Assembly: GCA_036023115.1 (NCBI GenBank)
Contig: JAYKKT010000079.1
Coordinates: 8,941,001 to 9,005,000, forward strand
Source of the DNA: Brasenia schreberi
Taxonomy: Eukaryota > Streptophyta > Magnoliopsida > Nymphaeales > Cabombaceae
Direction of reading: 5' to 3'
DNA length: 64,000 bases
Part shown: positions 32,778 to 45,489 of the stretch, in pieces
How positions within the stretch are numbered: position 1 is the stretch's first letter
How the letters are laid out: every line of letters starts with the position of its first letter
Notes under the pieces: model-generated
Told to the model about the DNA's origin: nothing
What the model saw: the letters and a program-made list of their open reading frames with translations, nothing else
Database searches by the model: none
Translations under genes and position numbers: made by a program

Positions 32778-35700
32778 AGTAGACGTGAAAATTTTATTCC
32801 AAAGCCTATGTAGAGGCTTGAAATAAATTTCTCAATATACTTCGTTTATTCGCGAGTGTGCTAGCTAATTTCACTAAAACTAGCAAAGTATAATTCCGAC
32901 TTCGTGGGCGATTGTGGATAAGCGGGATCTTTTCGCCTTAAGCCTTCTTCAACCGATACTCAAGGGTTAACCTAAACGCTTTAAAGATTAATTTGTGTTA
33001 GATGTATGTTTTCAAAATTCACTTTGAAAGATAATTTTAATCAAAATAATTCGTGTACTTGGTCTAATGAACAAAAACTTTTTAAGTTCTAAAAAATAGA
33101 AACAGGTTTTGTTTTAGGAGTTTGTTTCTGAATTTTTTTGAATAGTTTAGTGATCTCCAAAATTCATGAAAAATTCACAACATATAGAACAAAATGTGGA
33201 GATTCTAAAACTATTTTTTATTTTATATTTTTGTACTATGGATTTACAAAATTAAATCCAAAAAAGACCACTACTCAAGTGTTTCAAAACGTTTTGTTAT
33301 AGAAACATAGAGGTCTAAAGAAACCTTTCTATCTCGGTGCACAGAGCTCCGATTTCTGTGATTTTAGTCTTGTTATAAAGCTATCGATATCAACTTTCCA
33401 ATCAGATTAATTTCATCAAATTTAGCTCACTATAAACAAAGTTATGAGAAGTTTACCCAATCTTTGTTATAGGAAAAACAGACTGTGCAAAACTGATTCT
33501 GAATTTGTTCATTTTTTCTCTATTTTATTTACAAGTTATGAGAAGTTTACCTTAAAATTCTTGAAAATTTTATTACAAGTGGGCTTGTGTGTGTAGATTT
33601 GGTGTTCCAAATTTCAGATCGTTCGGAGTAGTGGCTGAGAAATGAAAAATACAAGAACAGACGTATGCAAGATGTTGGAAAATAGAGTTTCAGTTTTTAG
33701 AATATACGTGCATGCATTCATCCACAATTAAAAGCAATCCACAATTAAATTAAAGCAAATGACTGAAGGAAAATGAATGTAAATACATATTTAGCTTAAG
33801 CATAGAGGGAATTAGGAGATATAAGAGTATATAGAATATAGAGAGATAGAGAAACATGAAAACAAACAAGTAGAAGGCATAAGCATAAACGAAATGAAAT
33901 GGGCAACACTTCTACTTTATTACAACATGGGAGGAGACTAGAGCTCCATTAATACAACCCCTTTTCAAATTGAATATGAAGAAGAGATGATTAAGACCAA
34001 CAAAAGAGAAAGGAAACTTACTGACACGTCCTCTAATAACACACGGCTCCAAAGAGGGGACATTTCCTTCTATAGCTTCCTCTCTCACTCTCTCATTCTC
34101 TCTATCTCTCTCTTGTTGCAGTACCTCCTCTCTCTCTTGGACCCCTTCCTACACTTCTCTCAAGGCTTTGCAAATCTCTCCAATGCTGAAAATCATCTCT
34201 CCTTGGCCTCTATTTATAGGCTAAGGGAGGGGGTTGCTAGACCCTTCTTTGATGTGGATCAATGGGTCTCTTCTTGGCTCCAATCCAAAGAGGCATGGCT
34301 GCATATTGCCTCAAGTGATCTTGTGGTCCCCTAGGTCAAGGAGAGTCTAGCACATGCAACCCTTGACTCGAATGGGTGCAGTCCTTCGCTCGAGCTAACA
34401 TGATTTGAGTCCAATCGGCTAGGTGGCTGGGTCATGGTGAGGCATGGACTCTTGTTTTGGTCCAGCCAAGGTAGGCTAGGTATAGTTGGTTGGGTTAGGC
34501 TTAGCTAGTGTGGTTCGGCCAAGGTAGGTTAGGTCTACCTTAGTCGATGGGTCGTGCTTTGGCCGAAAGGGTTGGAGCTTGGTCAAGGTTTGGTCAAGCA
34601 AACCAAGACGGTTCAATCAAGTTGATAAAGGGATTTTGGGTCATGGTTTGGTCAAGGTGACTTGGTCCAATCTCAAGCCAAGGTGGGTTTGGTCAAGCAT
34701 GGTTAATGATTAAGAGGTCGGTTGGGTTTGTTGAGGCAAGTGAGTCCAAACGGCCCTAGCCTTGATGTGGCACAATCCGGCTAGGTGTGCTTGATGGGCC
34801 AAGTAAGCCACAATTGGCCAAAGTGTCATCCTTCACATGCATGGGCTGGGTGCAGCCCCCCCCCCCTCATGAGCCGCCTCACACTTGAGTGAGTGAGCTC
34901 AACCCACCAGTGTCTCTTGCTTGCCCATGGTATCTTAGCTTGAGTCTTGACATGGGGTATGGTCTAGTCCATCGTAGTTTAGCCTTTCTTAGCCCACTTG
35001 GGACTTATCCTTTGTCTTGGTCCATGTTTGATGAATGAGCTTGGTCCTTGCATTCTTGCTTTTGCTTCAAGATCGGATTGGGATGCTTCACTCCCTCTTG
35101 GATTTGATTCACAGCTTTGTCCCTAAATCGGACTTGAATCCTACACTTGATTTCAGATTAATGGTTTCAAATATTTCTTTTTTTTATTTAAAACCCTTTT
35201 ATTTTGAAATATATTTGAAAATATCGAGTTTTATCGAAATCTTCAAATATTCTTTTAAAAATAATTGAGTTTCATTCTCAATGTTTGTTTGCACGGATGA
35301 CCTACTTTCACTCCGTGAGTTAGTCTTTACCGTTTCAACCACTTTAACCCTTTGTTGGATGTAGGGTGTCAGACCACTTTAACCCTTTGTTGGGTGTAGG
35401 GTGTCAGACCGCTTTAACCCTTTCAATGGGTGTGAGGTCTCGAACATCTTTAACCTTGGTCATAGGGTCTCAAACCACTTTAACCCTTTGATAGGTGTAG
35501 GGTTCTAGAGTAGGATTATCCTCAATCGGGTGAGTTTTTGAGTCTTGATTTGAATTTGATTTGATTTTCAAAGGTTTTTTGATAATTTTGACATTTAGCA
35601 AACATTTTTGGGTTTGGTTCCCAATGTCTCATTTTTATTTGTATTTTTGAAGAAAATTGTTTGAAACCATCATTTCTTTAGATAAAAATCATTGAAACAG

Positions 35701-35990
35701 GCAGAATGTTACCAATTTAGGCTTGAGGGCAAAACAATCATTTTTTTGGCTCTTTGTCAAAATTAAATTTTTTTTTAGAGGGGTGCAATTTACCCTTATT
35801 TTAGGGCTGCTACAAAAGACTCAAAATAAAATTTCTAAAAATTTCTAAATTTTTTTGAGAGGGGTCAAAATTGAGTTCGTTTAGGGTGTATTTATTTGAA
35901 AACCCTTAAAAGACTCAAAACTGTATTTTTTCTTGAAAAGGCAAAATTTTTAAAAATAAAATGTTTTGAGAATTCTTTTGGGTGTTTACA
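32778..35990 (-). repeat. Solo LTR of a Tat-lineage gypsy element (3.2 kb)
   Basis: Minus orientation: the right end is gggtgtttaca (LTR start, TGTAAACACCC) and the left end agtagacgtg (LTR end, normally tgtagac read on the plus strand). Internal landmarks match the LTRs at 45020 and 55505: a gtgctagctaa block with actagcaaag, and a ttacaacatgggaggagac block near 33922-33960. Five-base flanks cttta at 32773-32777 and 35991-35995 and no attached internal region make it a solo LTR, formed by LTR-LTR recombination. It contains a poly-C run (34857-34866) and short tandem repeats at 35331-35510. Confidence 0.82.
35331..35510. repeat. Tandem repeat inside the solo LTR
   Basis: Four to five diverged copies of a unit of about 43 bp containing cactttaaccctttg and gggtgtagggt. 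Confidence 0.7.
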
Positions 35991-36360
35991 CTTTATACTC
36001 TTTTGCAATGTTCTTTCTATAGTATGTTTCTTCCACCATTGCTCAAATTTCAACAGCGGTTTCCAGGTACATCATTGTTTTGCTAATTTGAGATATGATT
36101 GATTGTATAAGTCATGAGCTTACCAATGCATATTCTTTCATCCACTTTTCATACTCAATGTTGTCCTCATTGGGTTTTGGCTGCGATTCTCTAATTAGCC
36201 ATAATTTTCTTCTAGATTTTAGGATTAATTCAATAGATCTAGTCCATTTTTTATAATTCTTGCCATCCAACTTGATGTTTTTGATATAGCTTGATTTTTG
36301 AATCATTCATACTCACTTGAGCTTGAAATTCTTCCTTCAATCGGCTTTCCATGAAATCAA
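35991..36360 (-). pseudogene. Copia H gag, N-terminal part
   Basis: On the minus strand: YIKNIKLDGKNYKKWTRSIE, SRRKLWLIRESQPKPNEDN, EYEKWMKEYALVSS, then stops and MMYLETAVEI, NIAKEYK at the solo LTR junction. The start is probably near 36351 (MESRLKEEFQAQVS). Typical UBN2-type copia gag. Confidence 0.82.
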
Positions 36361-36507
36361 ATTTCTGCAACCTTTTCCTCTTCCTGCTATCCTTGATTCA
36401 CTGCAATCAGTGTGCTAAAATACTACAGATTCCTTGTGGACTAGTTCAAGTCACCCGAACTCCACAACAATCTGCTATCATCTCTGTTTTCGCGTCAATT
36501 CGAGCAA

Positions 36508-36523
36508 CCTGACTCTGATACCA
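36508..36523 (-). other. Copia H primer-binding site
   Basis: tggtatcagagtcagg on the minus strand, next to the LTR end, complementary to initiator tRNA-Met over its first 11 bases. Confidence 0.85.
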
Positions 36524-36818
36524 TGTTAATTTTCTAGATATGATGCAATGTGAAAGTTGAATCGGTTTGTGGAAGAATCTGGTGTGCTGCAGCCACCCTC
36601 TCTCTTTTATTTTTCTTCTAGGTAAACAATTACAACCCTATTGCTGGTAGGGTTTCCCCTTTTATAACTAGCCTATATTCTGCTATATTATAACATTGCC
36701 ATTAATGAAAGGGAATTTAAAGACATCTTTAAAAACACATAACAAAAAACTCCTATCTAGACACTAAATTCTAGCATGGTGCATCCAGACTTAGCTGACA
36801 TTGAAATGGTCTTCAACA
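36524..36818 (-). repeat. Copia H 5' LTR
   Basis: A 295-bp LTR on the minus strand, starting tgttgaagacc and ending aattaaca. It resembles the copia B LTR in length, start and core (ggtagggtttcccctttt, attaatgaaag). No 3' LTR for H is visible. Confidence 0.72.
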
Positions 36819-37030
36819 CATAGTGTCCAGAGGATTGGGCATCACTATCTTCTTCTTTTTGTTTATGACTATGAAAAGTTATAGATGTTCATCCTTGAGG
36901 GATTTGAGTACCTACAGACCCAGTTATATTAGATTTACTGAATGAGGGTTGCGAAACTTCTATCATAAGTAGGTTCACTCAGTGTTAAGTCTAATCTTTG
37001 ATGATTTTTTTTATGAACCTTATAAACATC
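36819..37030 (-). pseudogene. Copia I linker between integrase and RT
   Basis: A low-stop minus-strand stretch rich in Ser, Gln and Glu (SHKQKEEDSDAQSSGHY) that resembles the variable linker after copia integrase. Weak evidence; it fits as the continuation of copia I beyond the unassigned block at 37031-38367. Confidence 0.4.
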
Positions 37031-38367
37031 CAAAATTTGTGAAAATTTTAGCATATATTTTCTATACGTGTGTCACTTAAGAAAAAAATTTAGGAAAAAT
37101 CCAACAACATGGCAGGTTTATGAAGGATGCTGAAATTTGTAGAAATTTTCTTATAAAAAATAATGATGAATCCATTTAGAATGTTAATGATTTAGTAAAA
37201 AAAAATTGTTTAGGACTTATGTTCGTTTGGCGAGGAACTCATCCACATAGATATCCCTAGAGCATCTCTTTGATAGGGCTTTTCACTTAGGAAATATATG
37301 CAATCATAGCCCAATACCCTCTTCAATATAAACTTGTGGGTGACTAATTCATCATAAAAGTGATTACATACTCATGTCATCGAATATAATTGGACAACTA
37401 CATCCCTCTTATGGCTTATTGAGTTGAGTTAGAGGTAATCAATCCAACAAAGAAATGTGAGGAGATGATATAGCTTATAAGTATAAAATTAGGAGTATAA
37501 GATATAGATATATCAGAGAAGAATCAACAAAAATTTAGAGTTTAATGGATTCTTCTCACTTATAGCCTACTCCTTCATGGCTCTAGACTTGGATAATCCT
37601 CCCTTTGCAATGATGTTCGACAAAAATTATTGTTTACTCTTGAAATACAATGATTCTACACAAGAACCCCAAGCTTACAATAAGAATGGGATAAAGTGAA
37701 ACAGGGTAGAAGTGAATTGAAGCCTTGTCTCTTGGTCTCTCTCTTTTCTTCTCTTGGACGATGCTTTCTCCTTTGGTTCTCCCTTGGTCGGGTCTCCCTC
37801 TCTCTTGGGCTCTCCTTTCCCGTTCCCCCCCCCCCCCCCCTATTGGGTCTCTCTCTCCTTTGGTTCTCCCTCTCTCTTGAGCTCGATACGAATCCAAATT
37901 CAATCCACTAAGAGATCAATCTTATTGCACAACTAATGGGGACATCTACATGTGTGAGGAGCAGCTGAACATGTGTAGTACATGGGAAGAGAGATGGATA
38001 GGCTACAGGACGTGTGGGACATGCTGACATAAAGGAGTTGGGTGCCGCATGGGAGCTCGGTGCTATGCGTGAGGTGTGGGAGCTAGGCATCACATAGGGC
38101 GCATGAGAGTTGGATATCATGCATGATGAGCTTGGTGCTTTTACCCTTTTCTGCTCTATGGGTTGATCTCTTAAACCTTTCTTGAACTGCTTTAACCTTC
38201 TTATGGGTATAGGGTCGTTTGGTGTAGGATCTTCCTTGGTCAAGAGTGTTTCACGTTTTTCTGTTCTCATGAATCTAGCTTATCCTAGAAAAGGTCATGT
38301 ACATGTATAAAATATAGACACTTGAATATACGAGGTATAATATAAAATGGTTGACCTCCAAGTCTAA
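37031..38367. other. Unassigned insertion within copia I
   Basis: Separates the copia I integrase from its presumed linker. Contains a CT-rich tract with a poly-C run around 37820-37839. No domain, terminal repeat or TSD was recognised. Confidence 0.4.
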
Positions 38368-39420
38368 TCACTTGGAAGAGAGATTGTTGAGATATAATCA
38401 CTAAGGTAGTCTATTGATGAGATAAACTGTTGTGAGTACTGCTTTGGGCCGAAAGAATTTAGGAAAATTATGTTCTAGGAGTAGTGTCTTAGCCACCTCT
38501 AGGATGTGCCTTTTTTTTCAGCAACTCTATTATGCTAAGGAGTATAGACACAACATTTGGTGTAAAATACCATGAGAATGGAGGTAGATTCTCAACTGAT
38601 TGTTGATGAACTCACTACCATTATCTGATATGAGATTTTTAATTGAATGTCCAAATTGAGTTTAAATGAGCTTATGAACAATGAGAAAGATTGAAGAAAC
38701 TTAAGATTTAGATTTAATAAGGTAAACAAAAGTAAGTCTGGTTAGTTATAAATGAACGTCACAAAATATTTGAATTTCCCCAGAGAAGGTATCAAACAAC
38801 GACCCTATATATCAGAGTGAACCAACTCAAATGAAATAGATGACTTAGACTCCCTACTAGGAAACGACACTCTATGGTGCTTAACCCTTTGACATACATC
38901 ACACTGAAGGACTAAGTCACTCAACCTTTCAAAATGAAATAACTCCTTAATTTTAGAAATAGGAAGGTGTCCCAATCCACTATGCCATAACTTCAACTTC
39001 TCTTCCTTAGAAGTGGTTGTCAATGCTCTTTTTTGTGTAGAAAGTTAATTTACTTGAAGTAGGTATAACCCATATCCTAAAAAATACATAAAGAAGGAGA
39101 GAAGGTTACCGAACAATTTAAGTCTTGAATCAAGGAGCTAACTGATAAAAAATAAATTGACTGGAAATTTTGAAATGTATATCACAGAATTTAGTCTGAA
39201 ATTCTCGGTTTGAATTACTCCCTTTCCTTCCATTGGAACTAAGGATCCATTTGCAACTTTAACATACTATGGTATAGAAGTAGTTTAATATTTCATAAAT
39301 TAAGTTTTATCATCTACCATATGATCGGTAACACCCAAATCAATTACCCAAAGATTAGATTGAGTAAATGGTTAAAATCCAGGTGAGTTTGTTTGGTAAA
39401 TGAGATGAGTTGGCCCTATT
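38368..39420 (-). pseudogene. Copia I protease and integrase
   Basis: From right to left on the minus strand: WVIDLGVTDHMVDD (protease motif, Ser-Gly-Ala changed to Leu-Gly-Val), a VKVANGSLVPMEGKGVIQ-like block, KLWHSGLGHLPISKIKEL and CDVCQRVKHHRVSFPSRES (pre-integrase and zinc finger, 38805-39023), then LTFVYLIKSKS, a LISDNGSEFINNQ block (catalytic Asp), SHGILHQM, and LINRLP at 38368. Stops are frequent. Confidence 0.84.
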
Positions 39421-39750
39421 TTTTTCTTTCAAAACTCTTGTGGCTGCCTCTGGGTATTTTGAAATTGAGGTGACTAGCTGCCTCAAAGTAGAACTGCTAC
39501 TGTCTGAGAAACCCTTGTTGAGCTAAAAAAAGATGGTGTTTGTGGTGGACCCATATCTGCATGCAGTATGGGTACTGAAACAGACACAGACACTATTTCC
39601 CAAAGAGATGGAGAAGAATGAATCTCAGTGCACTAGAACAATCCTTCATGCTTTTGGTATATACTCTGTGAACTGTTGACTTTAAAAATGGTGCAGTTCA
39701 GATGTTGAGAGAGGTGGGGAGATGGTGTTTCCTAAATCCAAAGTGGATAG
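39421..39750 (-). pseudogene. Copia I gag tail (tentative)
   Basis: A Gln/Ser-rich low-stop minus-strand trace (PQTPSFFSSTRVSQTVAV) suits the variable region before copia protease, but no zinc knuckle is visible. Cut on the right by the copia F LTR. Confidence 0.35.
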
Positions 39751-40108
39751 TGTTGGATATCAAGTCTTGTCCTCATGTGATGTCATGTTGCTTATAATTG
39801 TTAGAGTCTTATGTAGTTAAATGTATAATTAGAAGTTTTGGGTCTTGTAATTAAGTACTTGGTTCCTAATGAATTGGATCAGATTCATTAGGAACCGTAT
39901 ACTTTAAGTAGGGGCATTATTGTCTTTTAAGTTAGAAGAGTCTAAGTATAAATCTGTAATTAGGTTTAGGGTTGAGTTAACGATGGATTGAATAAAAACA
40001 ACAAGAAAAAGGTGTCGGTCAGAGGTGGAAACGGCAACCCAGTTTCAGTGCAATGCTGTGATATTTGATTCTATTATATTCAAAGTGATTTTATGCATGA
40101 AAACAACA
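39751..40108 (+). repeat. Copia F 5' LTR
   Basis: A 358-bp LTR from tgttggatat to aaacaaca, followed directly by a perfect primer-binding site. No second LTR is present, so the start is set by the TGTTG motif and family length. Confidence 0.7.
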
Positions 40109-40121
40109 TGGTATCAGAGCC
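40109..40121 (+). other. Copia F primer-binding site
   Basis: tggtatcagagcc, an exact initiator tRNA-Met complement. About 510 bp of leader without recognisable features follow before gag. Confidence 0.88.
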
Positions 40122-40630
40122 TAAACTCTGATTTCCTTCAATCATGGATCAGTAACAGTCGGATTATGGTGATGCAATCACAAATCGTAAGTTGATTCAA
40201 TCATACTTTGGTCTATTAGTTCATTCTACAAGGAAAAGAAAGGGATTTTGTTATTGTTCATTTCCACTAAATAAGAGATATTAAGGGTTGTTGTTACATG
40301 AGATTTTTTTTTTGTTTGGGTTCATAATAAAAATCGGCTATTCATTCACTGTGGTAAAGCTTGAAGAAATCTTGTGGTTCAGTTGGAAGAAATCGGTTGA
40401 AGCATTGTAGTTGATGCAGATTACAGAAATCAGATATATATTTGGTTTGAAGAAGTTGTTAGTTACAACGTGATGCACATTATCATTGGAGAAGTAAGCA
40501 GTCTTATGTGGGTGTGAAGTTAAAGTTCACACTTATAATTGATCACACACGCTTCAGGTTATTTTTTTTTGTGCCCTTTGGACAACCAATTACAGAAGTT
40601 CTTGGATACAAATAGTTACCTAGACTATTA

Positions 40631-41660
40631 ATGGAAGGAATCAAGATGGGTGATACAAATGAGAACTATTCTTCAGATAAAAGTGAAGGGTTTCAAATAA
40701 CCAACATAAAATTAGATGGAAAAAATTTCCTTCAGTGGGTGCTGGGATTATCTTACTGGTGATGTAGTACAACCCCAACTGAATGATCCTTTGTATGCAA
40801 AATGGCATAGAGAAAATGCACTGGTTAGTGCCTGGCTCCTCCAATCAATGTCTCCACCCATTGCTAGTACTTTTATGTTTCTAGAGACTGCTAAGGATAT
40901 TTGGTTAGGAGTTCATGATGCTTATGCTCAGAGGAAGAACATTACCAAAAAATATGATATTATTGAAAAGATTAGGAGATGCATACAAGAAAACAGATCA
41001 GTCAGTGAGTATTATACAGAACTCCGAGATTTATGGAAAGAGCTACAACTTTATTCAAAAATAAAATGTTAAAGTTATACCCAAGAGAGAAATGAAGAGT
41101 ATGAAGAAAGAAAAGTGTTTGATCTTCTTTGGGGCATTTCATCTGACTATGAAGTAGTAAAGAACAACATTTTGAGTAGAGAAGAACTACCATCCTTAAG
41201 TACAATATATTCACTCTTACTTCGGGAGGATGATAGAAAACAACTGGAAAAAGAAGCAAAAATTAATACAGAAACTAGAGCACTTGTGGGAAGAAATGCA
41301 TCAAATTCTTCTTTCTCTCGTGGTAGAGAAGGTTATGGATGTGGAAGAGGTAGATTCACACATACTCCAGATGAAAGATCCAAATTAACTTGTACTCACT
41401 GTGAAAAAACTCGACACATGAAGGAGACATGTTGGGAGTTAGTTGGAAGACCTCCTCAATTTCAGAATAGACCAAACAGTGCTTACTTTACCAATGATCA
41501 GACTGATAAACAGAATATTGAGAACAACACAAGTTCACTAGCAGACATGAAGAAGGAAATTGAGTTACTCAAGGCTCGATTGGTTGATTCACAGGCTCCA
41601 GCCACTTCCTCCAGTAATGAATCTCAGGCGACTATGGCTTATCCCTTCTCATTCTTGGCT
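40631..41660 (+). pseudogene. Copia F gag
   Basis: Start ATG 40631 (MEGIKMGDTNENYSSDKSEG), a frameshift near 40740, then an open segment with WHRENALVSAWLLQSM, DIWLGVHDAYAQRKNITKKY and SVSEYYTELRDLWKEL, a stop at 41070, and an open segment from 41115 with VFDLLWGISSDYEVVKNNIL, LREDDRKQLEKEAK, a Gly/Arg-rich stretch and an intact zinc knuckle CTHCEKTRHMKETC (C-x2-C-x4-H-x4-C). Only two lesions, so relatively young. Confidence 0.86.
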
Positions 41661-42261
41661 AAGGGTAATTTAAACTCTTCTTATTCTCATATATGGGTTA
41701 TTGATTCAGGTGCAACCGATCATATGGTCAGTAGGAAGGAGTTATTTGATAGTTATGAGCAGACTCAAGAACAGGTTAACATCAGATTAGTAGATGGATC
41801 ACATACCCCAATAGTGGGAAAAGGAAACATTTCTACTTCTTTTGGTGTACTGAAAAATGTTTTACATGTTCCCAGTCTATCAGTTAATTTATTATCAATC
41901 TTTGCATTATCTTAGGATTTGAAATGTCGTATAATATTTGACTCGACTGGGTGTGTATTTCAGGAACTAAGGATGGGAAAGATCTGTGGTCAGGGTAGTG
42001 TGAGAAGAGGCCTCTAGGAGAAAATAATGAAGCAGCTATGCAGTCTACTTGTGTTGTAGAAAAACAGAAAGATATACCATGCTGGCATCAAAGATTGAGA
42101 CATTTACTTTTATCTAAACTTATAATACTATTGCCTGAATTCAATTTATGTAATAATTTGAATTTAAATTATGAGACTTGCCAGAAGGCGAAACATCATC
42201 GTACTTCATTTTCTTTGAGTGAAGAAAAGTCATCTGTTCCTTTTGAAATTGTTCATTCTGA
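41661..42261 (+). pseudogene. Copia F protease and start of integrase
   Basis: The protease keeps the canonical motif: WVIDSGATDHMVSRKELFD near 41695, followed by IRLVDGSHTPIVGKGNIST and VLHVPSLSVNLLSI. A stop at 41913 separates it from the pre-integrase region (CWHQRLRHLLLSKLI, YETCQKAKHHRTSFSLSEEK, VPFEIVHSE). The integrase core is cut away at 42261. Confidence 0.85.
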
Positions 42262-44880
42262 GTTCATGATTCTGGAACTTGCTATCGTCCATGTTATGCT
42301 CATATGGCTTTTTGTCTAGGGGTTTTTGGAATACGCGACTCTTGGCCATTCCTAGGATGGTTAGGGTTTTGAGTGGGCGAGCCTTGGGTTGCCCCTTGAT
42401 GTATAAAACCTTCCTAGGGTTTTGAAGGATGAGCTTGGGTGGCTCGACCAAGACTTGCCCCAGGTTGGCCTCGTAGGCTTGAGAGCTCGACAAGCATGGG
42501 AAATTTTGTATTCCCTGAAGCTGGGGGTGACTCTCACCTAGAATTACCACGACTTGATCCTCGAAGGGGATTTTGACACACCTATGGAAGGTGGATGGTA
42601 CAGCTCGCAGGCTGTGTATCCAAGGCCTTCCCAGCAATAGGTTGTAGTGGGGGTGTATGTCTAAGACATGGAACACCCCCATGTGAGCTATCCCCCCCAT
42701 TTCCATGGGTAATTCTATGGATCCTAAGGGTCTAGACGCATTCCTATCGTATCCAGTGATTACGATGGGGCTTGGGTTCACGGAGGTCAAGGTGACTCCG
42801 ATTTGATACGCCATTGTGGAGCGAAAGGATGTGGAGACCTCCTCTCCCATCAACTAGGCACCTGTCCAGAGAATGGTGATTCAATACCACCTCGATATGC
42901 AGGGCCTAGTTGTGGGATTCATAGGGTCTTTCGATATCCTCTTCCGAGAACACGATGGGCGTTTTTGTACCTATAGATGCCACTTGGGTTGATAAGGACT
43001 CCGGGGTTATGTTTGAGCTAACCTTGGCTCTTTCTAGAATTTTCTCTAAAACAAGTCTATGCCTAGGCGAGATTTGTATCAACTCTAGGATGGATATGTT
43101 AATTGGAATCTTTGAAAGATGATTTTCAAAATCATACAAGGTTAAAACAACTTTGCCTTTGTCTGTTTTTGGCGAGATCCTAGGAATACATGCTTTTGAA
43201 GGGCTAGGTATACTGACCACTTTTTTAGCACTTTGTAGATGTGGGGGTTGATAGATCCTTCCAGACCTGGTCACTTCCCTCACGATCAACCTAGGGATCG
43301 TGCCTATGATGGCTCTACTTGTGTGCTTTGAAGCACCTTGGATTTGTAAAACAGGTTTAACTAGGGGCGGGCTTTTAGGCACTCCCCGGATCACTACTTG
43401 GGCGATTTTCCTATGAAGGATGAGAGATGGTGCGCAAGTAGAAAACCCAGAATAATATGCATGCGCTAGACTCTTTGAAATCGTTAGATCACATACCTCT
43501 TTGCCCTTCCCACTGGTACTTGCGTGGTTGGAGAAGGGTTCTTTGAAAATAGCTTAGGTAGGCTCTGGTTCCTCAGTGACCTGGAGCCGACCCTACTCTA
43601 TCAAGTTCTTAATCTTGTTGAGTAGGGAAAAACATTGCTTTGTATCATGGCCTTTGAGCCGATGATACTTGCAAAATCGATTTAAAAACCTCTCTTTGGA
43701 GGTGGTTCCCTCAGGAATCTCGGGGAGTTCGATCATTCCTTGGGCAAGTAGGAGGTCTAGGACCTCCGACACAGGTTGCCCCAATGGAGTATACTCCCAT
43801 TTTTCAAAAGGTTTTTGTATTTTTTTGTCTTTTTTATTTTCAAAACTCTCAAAATTTTTGGAAGTGCTCGCCGGGCTTGGATTCACTCGGACGTTTGCAA
43901 CTTTGTGGGGTTTTGCCCCTTTGTCCATGGTGGGTAACCTGTAAGTTCTTGGTTTTTCCGAGCGAGTTTTTGGAACAACACTCCCTTTCCACAAGTGATA
44001 GTAGACGCCTTTCTTCAAATTTGTTTCAAAAAGGAACGCCTTTTTAATCAACTTGTGGAAAGTCGAGATTTCATGTAAGGAGAGAAGGGTTTTCAACTCA
44101 CTTTTGAAATTATCCAGGATGAGCATTACTACGCAACCTTCAGATATCGGCTCTCTTACTTGCCCAAGGAGGGACCTCCATCGAACGATAAATGCATGCA
44201 CATCTTCATTCGTAGCTTGCTTTGTATCCCTCAAAGTATTTAAAGTGGGCGTGACTTTTACGTTATGTGAAAATCTTTGCATAAAGCAGTTCGCTAACTC
44301 TTCAAAAGTGGCGAACTGACTTAGATCGTAGGAAGCCAACCATTTTGAAGCTGGGCCTTTGAGGGAAAGGAGAAATCAATAAATCCACTTCATCAAGTCC
44401 TTTTTTTTGTGGGCTCGATGAGAGAAATGTTGCAAGTGAGATCTAGGATCTCCCATGCCATCATACTGATGGAAATTCGGTATTTCGTCATCACTGTCTG
44501 TTTCGTAATCCAAAGGAAGGAAATCAGACAGGGTGTACATTCTTTTCTCTTTATTTTGCCCTTTTAGCAGCTGTTGTAGAGCTTTACGGTCCTTGTGAGT
44601 GAAGGAGTCGTGGTATTGGTTTCCCTCCATGGTGAAGGTCTACTTGGGTTTTTGAGTTTTTTCAACCTTCTTTTTGGCCTTTACCGGTTCGCCATGAGAC
44701 GAACATGAATCAGTTGCTTCAGCCTCTTGGCTAAGGGCAGCGATCTTGGCCTCAAAGTCTTTTCGTAAATCCTCGATTTCTTCTCTCCTATTTCTATTTT
44801 TCGAAAATCTCTTTGAGTGAGAACTTTATGTGCACGAGACCTGGCTGGTCACCTCATTGGAGTCTGAACTCGACATGACT
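42262..44880 (-). pseudogene. Gypsy G1 gag-protease (Tat lineage)
   Basis: Minus-strand gag-pro relic in several open pieces (44376-44630, 43593-44339, 42906-43394, 42262-42853). Order: MSSSDSNEVTSQVSC, DRKALQQLLKGQNKEKR, DSDDEIPNFHQYDGMGDPRS; Retrotrans_gag block YDLSQFATFEELANCFMQRF, EDVHAFIVRWRSLLGQV; a CKYHRLKGHDTKQC finger (C-x2-H-x4-H-x4-C); retropepsin region with SPIVITGYDRNASRPLGSIE and YNLLLGRPWIHSL, its active-site segment damaged near 42850. It is an older relative of G2. Sequence 3' of 42262 is lost against copia F. Confidence 0.86.
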
Positions 44881-44995
44881 CCGATGCTTTTCAAAAACCA
44901 ACTATGAAATAAACAAAAAGGCAAAGAGTTAAATACTTTTCTGAAAAATTTTTCAAGAGCTTTGCTTGTTTTTATCGACTTTTCTTAAGACCCAC

Positions 44996-45013
44996 ATCCC
45001 ACCAGGCATGCCA
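44996..45013 (-). other. G1 primer-binding site
   Basis: The minus-strand tggcatgcctggtggga, six bases inside the LTR end, occupies the same place as tggcacccccggtggga beside LTR 55505-58981. It would pair with a tRNA 3' end that I do not assign. Confidence 0.6.
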
Positions 45014-45489
45014 AAAATCTGTAGACAGGCGAAAATTTTCACTCTGGGTTCTTAGGCCTAAAGTGAACCTTTTTTATATCTAAGTCGCTTTAAAAAGAGC
45101 GTGCCAGCTAGCTTACTCAAACTAGCGAAGTATGTTTTGAAATATCTGACTGATGGGGCGACTGTGGACAAGTGAGCTCTTTTCGTAGCAAACCTTCTTG
45201 AACCGATGCTCAAGGGTCAGTTTGTACGCTTTAGAAAATATTGATTTTGAACAAGCATGGACTTTTGAAAAGAGTATGAAAGTATTTGAGCGATTGGTAT
45301 GCCTATTTGCAGATTTTATTTACGTGGGGTTTGCACGTATCTGTGCCTTTGAGTTTTATTTACCTAGGCGTGAGGTGTGTGCATCAAGTGCCTAAGTTTT
45401 GGCGTGTTTGCACGGGTTGTTCAGGGTTTGTTTGATGCAAGTATGCGCACTATCTCGAGTATGGCGGATATGCAATGCAACTCACACAA

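Larger units (their letters stand above)
39751..42261 (+). mobile_element. Copia F, 5' half, truncated by a gypsy element
   Basis: 5' LTR, primer-binding site, leader, gag, protease and the start of integrase of a plus-strand copia element. It stops at about 42261, where minus-strand gypsy sequence begins. Its gag, zinc knuckle and protease are better preserved than in the other copia copies, and it is of the same general family as copia E. Confidence 0.85.

Noticed and set aside
37630..37940. Ser/Pro/Leu-rich open frames around the poly-C run
   Set aside because: Both strands are open because of the CT-rich low-complexity tract; no domain is recognised.
42230..42319. Copia F frame continuing to 42319
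   Set aside because: From about 42262 the sequence matches the minus-strand gypsy gag-pro end, so the last plus-strand codons are read-through of foreign sequence.
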